From NCBI RefSeq assembly GCF_003854935.1, contig NZ_CP033970.1, positions 992,001 to 1,056,000 of the forward strand: a stretch of 64,000 nt of DNA, given 5' to 3'. The notes beneath the pieces were generated by a model. It had not been told where the DNA came from. It made no database searches and worked only from the letters and a program-made list of their open reading frames with translations. A program made the position numbers and the translations under genes. Numbering within the stretch: position 1 is the stretch's first letter; the number at the start of each line of letters is the position of its first letter. Below are positions 59,069 through 64,000 of the stretch, one piece after another. This stretch comes from Cupriavidus pauculus (GTDB lineage Bacteria > Pseudomonadota > Gammaproteobacteria > Burkholderiales > Burkholderiaceae).

Positions 59069-60040
59069 ATGAGCAGCGCCCAGGACCTTCGTCCGATCAT
59101 CATCAAGAAGGCGAAGTCGCACGCCAAGCCGCACGGCAACCATAGCTGGAAGATTGCCTACGCCGACTTCATGACGGCCATGATGGCGCTGTTCCTGGTG
59201 CTGTGGCTGCTGAGTTCGTCGTCGCCCAAGACGCTGGTGGGCGTGGCCGAGTACTTCAAGACGCCGCTGAAGGTGGCGGTGGCCGGCGGCGACAAGAGCA
59301 GCCTGTCGAAGAGCGTGATCCCCGGCGGCGGCAAGGACCCCACGGCCAAGGACGGCGAGGTCATGCGCGCCATGACCAACGACCCGGCCGACGCCCAGCG
59401 CCGCCGCGACCAGATGGACAGCGAGCGCCTGCGCGCGCTCAAGGGCCGCCTGGAACAGATCATCGAGAACAACCCCACGCTGCGCCAGTTCCGGCCGCAG
59501 TTGCTGCTGGACATCACCAGCGAGGGCCTGCGCATCCAGATCCTGGATACGCAGAACCGGCCGATGTTCCGCACCGGCAGCGCCGCGGTGGAGCCGTACA
59601 TGCGCACCATCCTGCGCGAGATCGGCCCGGTGCTCAACGAGATGCCCAACAAGGTGAGCCTGTCTGGCCACACCGACTCGGCCACGTACATGCGCGGGGA
59701 GCGCGCGTACAGCAACTGGGAGCTGTCGGCCGACCGCGCCAACGCGTCGCGCCAGGAGCTGATTGCCGGCGGCATGCAGGAAGGCAAGGTGCTGCGCGTG
59801 CTGGGCCTGGCCGACACGATGCCGCTGGAAAAGAACGACGCGCTGGCGCCCACCAACCGCCGCATCAGCATCGTGGTGCTGAACAAGCGTGCGCAGGCCC
59901 AGTTCGAGCAGGAAAACGCCAGCGCCGCCGACGTGCAGGTGCAGGCCACGAAGGGGCGCGCGGCCGAGGAGTTCCAGGCGCAGGTGGAGGGCGCCCCGGG
60001 CGCGGCGGCAGTGGCTGCCAGCGCGCCGAAGGCCAAGTAG
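59069..60040 (+). CDS. motB: Flagellar motor stator MotB
   Basis: 323 residues. One membrane helix near residues 30-50 contains the essential Asp33 (YADFMTAMMALFLVLWLL). A plug/linker follows, then the OmpA-like peptidoglycan-binding domain (PNKVSLSGHTDSATYMRG, LSADRANASRQELIAGG, LAPTNRRISIVVLNK). The C-terminus is Ala-rich. It anchors the stator to the wall and conducts protons with MotA. The motAB pair is followed by the che operon. Confidence 0.95.
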   Translation: MSSAQDLRPIIIKKAKSHAKPHGNHSWKIAYADFMTAMMALFLVLWLLSSSSPKTLVGVAEYFKTPLKVAVAGGDKSSLSKSVIPGGGKDPTAKDGEVMRAMTNDPADAQRRRDQMDSERLRALKGRLEQIIENNPTLRQFRPQLLLDITSEGLRIQILDTQNRPMFRTGSAAVEPYMRTILREIGPVLNEMPNKVSLSGHTDSATYMRGERAYSNWELSADRANASRQELIAGGMQEGKVLRVLGLADTMPLEKNDALAPTNRRISIVVLNKRAQAQFEQENASAADVQVQATKGRAAEEFQAQVEGAPGAAAVAASAPKAK

Positions 60041-60116
60041 GAACAGAGGGAAGAAGGGGGCGCGCCACCGCGGTGGGCGGCGCGTCCTCCCAGCAATCTA
60101 GCGAGCCAGGACAACC

Positions 60117-62144
60117 ATGTCTGTCGATATCGATATCACGCAGTTCTACCAGACCTTCTTCGAAGAGGCAGAGGAACTGCTCGTTGAAATGGAGCAGCTG
60201 CTGCTCGAGGTGGACATCGAGTCGCCCGATGCCGAAGCGCTCAACGCCATCTTCCGTGCCGCGCATTCCATCAAGGGCGGTGCCGCCACGTTCGGCTTCA
60301 CGGCCCTGACCGAGACCACGCACATCTTCGAGAACCTGCTCGACCGCACGCGGCGGCGGGAACTGGCCCTGACCCGGGTCATCATCGACACCTTTCTGGA
60401 AACCAAGGACGTGTTGCAAGACCAGCTCAACGCCTATCGCAACGGCACCGAACCCGATCCGGAAACGTTCAAGCGCATCTGCGCCGTCCTGCAACAACTG
60501 GCGCAGGAAGCCGGCGGCGATGCGGGTCACGCTCCGGCCCCCGCACCCGCTGCCGTGGCGGCCCCGGCCCCCGCGCCGGCCGCAGCGCCGGCCGGCGGCA
60601 ACCTCAAGGTCCGCCTGATCAAGGTGTCCCCGGCCGACCAGGCGCTGCTGCGCGAGGAACTGGCCAACCTGGGCGAGATCACCGGCCAGGAAGAGGCCGA
60701 CGGCGACCTGACCATCTGGCTGAACAGCCAGTGCGGCACCGACGACATCATCGCGGTCTGCTGTTTCGTGATCGACGAGAAGCAGATCGCCGTGGAAGCC
60801 GTGGCCCCCGGCGAGGCACCCGCCGCCGCGCCGGCCCCGGCACCGGCCCCCGTGGCCGCCCCGGCGCCGGTTGCCGCCGCGCCCGCCGCCGCCCCGGCCG
60901 CCAAGGACAAGGAAAAAGCCAAGCCGGCCGCCGCGGCCGCCGCGCATGCGCCGGATTCGGGTTCGATCCGCGTGCCGACCGAGAAGGTCGACCAGATCAT
61001 CAACCTGGTGGGCGAACTGGTCATCACCCAGTCGATGCTGGCGCAGACCGCCTCGTCGCTGGACCCGGTGCTGTTCGACCGCCTGTTCTCGGGCATGGGC
61101 CAGCTGGAGCGCAACGCCCGCGACCTGCAGGAAGCGGTGATGTCGATCCGCATGATGCCGATGGACTACGTGTTCTCGCGCTTCCCGCGCCTGGTGCGCG
61201 ACCTGGCCAGCAAGCTGGGCAAGCAGATCGACCTGGTCACCTTCGGCAAGGCCACCGAGCTGGACAAGAGCCTGATCGAGCGGATCATCGACCCGCTGAC
61301 CCACCTGGTGCGCAACAGCCTGGACCACGGCATCGAGACCCCCGAGAAGCGCGTGGCCGCCGGCAAGGAGCCGACCGGCCAGCTCATCCTGTCCGCGCAG
61401 CACGCGGGCGGCAACATCGTGATCGAGGTCAGCGACGACGGCGGTGGCCTGAACCGCGACCGCATCCTGTCCAAGGCGCTGCAGAACAACCTGCCGGGCG
61501 TGTCGGAGAGCATGCCCGACGAGGAAGTCTGGCAGTTCATCTTCGCGCCGGGCTTTTCCACGGCCGAGGTGGTGACCGACGTGTCGGGCCGCGGCGTGGG
61601 CATGGACGTGGTCAAGCGGAACATCCAGGAAATGGGCGGCCACGTGGAAATTAGCTCGCGCCAGGGCCTGGGCACCACCACGCGCATCGTGCTGCCGCTG
61701 ACGCTGGCCATCCTGGACGGCATGTCGGTGCGCACCGGCGAGGAAACGTTCATCCTGCCGCTGAACTGCGTGATGGAGTCTCTGCAGCCGAAGGCCGACG
61801 ACGTGCACACCGCCGCCAACGGCGAGCGCGTGATGAACGTGCGCGGCGAATACCTGCCGCTGCTGGAACTGCACAAGGTCTTCAACGTGGCCAGCGCCGT
61901 GCAGGAGCCCACGCAGGGCATCGCCGTGATCCTGTCCGCCGAGGGCAAGCGCTTCGCGCTGCTCGTGGACCAGTTGATCGGCCAGCACCAGGTGGTGCTG
62001 AAGAACCTGGAAACCAACTACCGCAAGGTGCCGTGCATCTCGGCCGCGACGATCCTGGGCGACGGCAGCGTCGCGCTGATCGTGGACGTGGCCGCGCTGC
62101 AGCGCACCGGCGTGCGCCGCCAGGACATGGCGATCGCACTGTAA
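60117..62144 (+). CDS. cheA: Chemotaxis histidine kinase CheA
   Basis: 675 residues. The Hpt domain has the phosphorylated His50 (FRAAHSIKGGAATFGF). Two Ala/Pro-rich linkers flank a P2-like CheY-binding domain (LKVRLIKVSPADQALLREEL). Dimerisation (VDQIINLVGELVITQSML), the HATPase region (HLVRNSLDHGIETPEKR, VSDDGGGLNRDRI, GRGVGMDVVKRNIQEMGG) and the C-terminal CheW-like regulatory domain (GMSVRTGEETFILPLNCVME) are all intact. It phosphorylates CheY and CheB. It is 77 bp after motB and 21 bp before cheW. Confidence 0.96.
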   Translation: MSVDIDITQFYQTFFEEAEELLVEMEQLLLEVDIESPDAEALNAIFRAAHSIKGGAATFGFTALTETTHIFENLLDRTRRRELALTRVIIDTFLETKDVLQDQLNAYRNGTEPDPETFKRICAVLQQLAQEAGGDAGHAPAPAPAAVAAPAPAPAAAPAGGNLKVRLIKVSPADQALLREELANLGEITGQEEADGDLTIWLNSQCGTDDIIAVCCFVIDEKQIAVEAVAPGEAPAAAPAPAPAPVAAPAPVAAAPAAAPAAKDKEKAKPAAAAAAHAPDSGSIRVPTEKVDQIINLVGELVITQSMLAQTASSLDPVLFDRLFSGMGQLERNARDLQEAVMSIRMMPMDYVFSRFPRLVRDLASKLGKQIDLVTFGKATELDKSLIERIIDPLTHLVRNSLDHGIETPEKRVAAGKEPTGQLILSAQHAGGNIVIEVSDDGGGLNRDRILSKALQNNLPGVSESMPDEEVWQFIFAPGFSTAEVVTDVSGRGVGMDVVKRNIQEMGGHVEISSRQGLGTTTRIVLPLTLAILDGMSVRTGEETFILPLNCVMESLQPKADDVHTAANGERVMNVRGEYLPLLELHKVFNVASAVQEPTQGIAVILSAEGKRFALLVDQLIGQHQVVLKNLETNYRKVPCISAATILGDGSVALIVDVAALQRTGVRRQDMAIAL

Positions 62145-62165
62145 CTGACAGCAAGGAGAACGGAC

Positions 62166-62660
62166 ATGGCCGGCATCGGACACATCGATACCCAGGGCAG
62201 CGAAGCCTCTGGCCAGGAATACCTGGTCTTCACGCTGGGCACCGAGGAATATGGCATCGACATCCTGAAGGTGCAGGAGATCCGCAGCTACGAGACGGTG
62301 ACCCGCATCGCCAACGCGCCCGATTTCATCAAGGGCGTCACCAACCTGCGCGGCGTGATCGTGCCGATCGTCGACCTGCGCCTGAAGTTCAACCTGGCCA
62401 ACGTGCGGTATGACCACCAGACCGTGGTGATCATCCTGAACGTGGCGGGCCGCGTGGTGGGCATCGTGGTCGACGGCGTGTCGGACGTGCTGACGCTGAC
62501 CGGCGACGACATCAAGGCCGCGCCGGAATTCGGCGTGTCGGTGTCGAACGAGCACCTGACGGGCCTGGGTTCGGTGGAAGGCCGGATGCTGATCCTGATC
62601 GACATCGAACGCATGATGACCAGCCCCGAGATGGAGCTGATCGAGGCCGAGCTCGCCTAA
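62166..62660 (+). CDS. cheW: Chemotaxis coupling protein CheW
   Basis: 164 residues with the CheW fold: [79 protein letters not shown]. It bridges receptors and CheA. ATG at 62166 follows AAGGAG. It is more typical of the core cheW than the paralogue at 51667. Confidence 0.96.
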   Translation: MAGIGHIDTQGSEASGQEYLVFTLGTEEYGIDILKVQEIRSYETVTRIANAPDFIKGVTNLRGVIVPIVDLRLKFNLANVRYDHQTVVIILNVAGRVVGIVVDGVSDVLTLTGDDIKAAPEFGVSVSNEHLTGLGSVEGRMLILIDIERMMTSPEMELIEAELA

Positions 62661-62730
62661 AGCGCCTGCCGGCCCGCCCCCGAAGACGCCTGTAACCGCC
62701 GTGCATCGGCAACCCTGAAGACATACACCC

Positions 62731-63642
62731 ATGACGCCGCTCCGTTCTTCCTCCAGCGCCACCGGGAAGCCAGGCGCGGCCGCCAGTGCCGGCACGCCGG
62801 TGCTGGCGCCGCTGCGCGACGACATGCGTGACTTTCTGCTGACCGAGCGTGACTTCGAGAAAGTCCGCACGCTGATCCACAAGCGCGCGGGCATCTCGCT
62901 GGGCAGCCACAAGCGCGAGATGGTCTACAGCCGCCTGGCGCGGCGCCTGCGCTCGCTGCAGATCAGCGATTTCGGCACGTACCTGGAACTGCTCGAAGCC
63001 GACGAACGGTCGGACGAGTGGGAATACTTCACCAACGCGCTGACCACCAACCTCACGTCGTTCTTCCGGGAATCGCACCACTTTCCGCTGCTGGCCGAAC
63101 ATGCCAGGAAGGTGGGCCGGCCCTACAGCGTGTGGTGCGCGGCGGCATCCACCGGCGAGGAGCCGTACTCGATCGCCATCACGCTGGCCGAGGCGCTGGG
63201 CGACCGCGCCGCCACCGTGCTGGCCACCGACATCGACACGCAGGTGCTGGCCAAGGCGCGCGCGGGGGTCTATACCACCGAGCAGGTGGCGCGCCTGCAG
63301 CAGGAACAGCTGCGCCGCTTCTTTCTGAAAGGCACCGGCGCCCGTGCGGGGTCGGTCAAGGTCAAGCCCGACCTCGCGTCGACCATCACGTTCGCGCCGC
63401 TGAACCTGCTGGCGCCCGACTGGGGCATCCGCGAGAAGTTCGACGCGATCTTCTGCCGCAACGTGATGATCTACTTCGACAAGCCGACCCAGGGCCGCAT
63501 CCTGGAACGGTTTGCGCCGATGCTCAAGCCGCATGGCCTGCTGTTCGCCGGCCATTCGGAAAACTTTTCCTATGTCTCGCGCGCGTTCCAGCTGCGCGGG
63601 CAGACCGTCTACGAACTGGCCGGCAAGGGCGGGGGTGCATGA
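62731..63642 (+). CDS. cheR: Chemoreceptor methyltransferase CheR
   Basis: 303 residues. The N-terminal CheR helical domain ([55 protein letters not shown]) precedes the S-adenosylmethionine domain ([46 protein letters not shown]). It methylates receptor glutamates. Its beta-subdomain normally recognises the W-x-x-F tether seen on two of the receptors here. The stop overlaps the cheD start by 4 bp. Confidence 0.95.
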   Translation: MTPLRSSSSATGKPGAAASAGTPVLAPLRDDMRDFLLTERDFEKVRTLIHKRAGISLGSHKREMVYSRLARRLRSLQISDFGTYLELLEADERSDEWEYFTNALTTNLTSFFRESHHFPLLAEHARKVGRPYSVWCAAASTGEEPYSIAITLAEALGDRAATVLATDIDTQVLAKARAGVYTTEQVARLQQEQLRRFFLKGTGARAGSVKVKPDLASTITFAPLNLLAPDWGIREKFDAIFCRNVMIYFDKPTQGRILERFAPMLKPHGLLFAGHSENFSYVSRAFQLRGQTVYELAGKGGGA

Positions 63643-64000
63643 TGCGCGGCACGCCCCAGATCCCAGAGGCCATCGCGACGCGCAAGTATTTCGACCGCGA
63701 GTTCGGCAAGCAGGCCATCAAGCTGCTGCCCAACGAGTACTACGTGACCGGCGACGACGTGGTGCTGACCACGGTGCTGGGGTCGTGCGTGGCCGCGTGC
63801 ATCCGCGACGAGTACGCGGGCGTGGGCGGCATGAACCATTTCATGCTGCCCGACGACGAGAACGCCGGCGCCGACCGCCTGCTGTCGGCGTCGATGCGCT
63901 ACGGCTGCTATGCGCTGGAAGTGCTGATCAATGAACTGCTGAAGATGGGCGCCCGCCGCGAGCGCCTGGAGGCCAAGGTTTTTGGCGGCGGCGCGGTGCT
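63639..64000 (+). CDS. cheD: Receptor glutamine deamidase CheD, N-terminal part (cut by window edge)
   Basis: The first 120 residues are visible. [20 protein letters not shown] contains the catalytic Cys (GSCV), and [13 protein letters not shown] the catalytic His, as in Che[13 protein letters not shown] continues the family. ATG at 63639 overlaps the cheR stop; a second ATG follows directly. CheD deamidates receptor glutamines and binds CheC or CheY-P in other species. In related genomes cheB, cheY and cheZ follow to the right of cheD. Confidence 0.93.
   Translation, partial: MMRGTPQIPEAIATRKYFDREFGKQAIKLLPNEYYVTGDDVVLTTVLGSCVAACIRDEYAGVGGMNHFMLPDDENAGADRLLSASMRYGCYALEVLINELLKMGARRERLEAKVFGGGAV

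Noticed and set aside
59865-62912. A roughly 1015-codon antisense frame over motB, cheA and cheW
   Set aside because: The sense genes are unmistakable; the antisense frame is a by-product of high GC in third codon positions.

Overview
The window is a very GC-rich, gene-dense stretch of a betaproteobacterial genome. Gene content and order (flhDC-motAB-cheA-cheW-cheR-cheD, a Tad pilus locus, tripartite-transporter 'Bug' binding protein, PcaIJF enzymes, H-NS-like protein of the short Burkholderiales type) point to Burkholderiaceae, most likely Cupriavidus or Ralstonia, and a secondary chromosome would fit. This is inference from protein character; no search was run. No rRNA, tRNA, CRISPR array or insertion sequence was seen.

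Region 1 (1-9116) looks like a catabolic cluster for an unidentified compound. A leftward set encodes an iron-sulfur flavoprotein reductase (cut by the window edge), a GlcG/HbpS-like protein, an aldehyde dehydrogenase, a TenA/PqqC-fold enzyme and an ornithine cyclodeaminase/mu-crystallin family enzyme. A rightward set encodes a permease, two 2Fe-2S ferredoxins and an unknown 108-residue protein. Similar 15-bp elements lie at three promoters of the cluster. An IclR regulator and a divergent LysR regulator close it. Region 2 (9117-14443) holds housekeeping and envelope genes: a small exported repeat protein, YggT, MarR, a glycine-zipper lipoprotein, a dienelactone hydrolase, a secreted protein, a PLD-type nuclease and a dodecin.

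Region 3 (14483-19500) is the least conventional part. A TpsB/FhaC-like outer-membrane protein is downstream of, and probably cotranscribed with, a large low-complexity lipoprotein. A paralogous lipoprotein is transcribed divergently. Both lipoproteins carry C-terminal SPLAPVTGL repeats, and the 626-bp gap between them contains two perfect 17-bp palindromes. Region 4 (19501-32093) is a Tad/Flp pilus locus (flp, tadE-like, cpaB, cpaC, cpaE, cpaF, tadB, tadC, tadD, a DUF3613-like gene, a tadG-like gene) ending with a sigma-54-type activator. No prepilin peptidase gene is present in it.

Region 5 (32094-46454) contains sbcDC, the last steps of the beta-ketoadipate pathway (pcaI, pcaJ, pcaF) behind a PcaR-like operator, an SDR enzyme with a Bug-type binding protein, a PadR regulator, nitronate monooxygenase, a degenerate tyrosine recombinase, galE and an H-NS family gene. 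Region 6 (46455-64000) is a motility and chemotaxis island: three chemoreceptors (two with C-terminal CheR-tether-like peptides), an EAL protein, an accessory CheY and CheW pair, the flagellar master regulator flhDC with a motif-rich promoter, and motA-motB-cheA-cheW-cheR-cheD running off the right edge.
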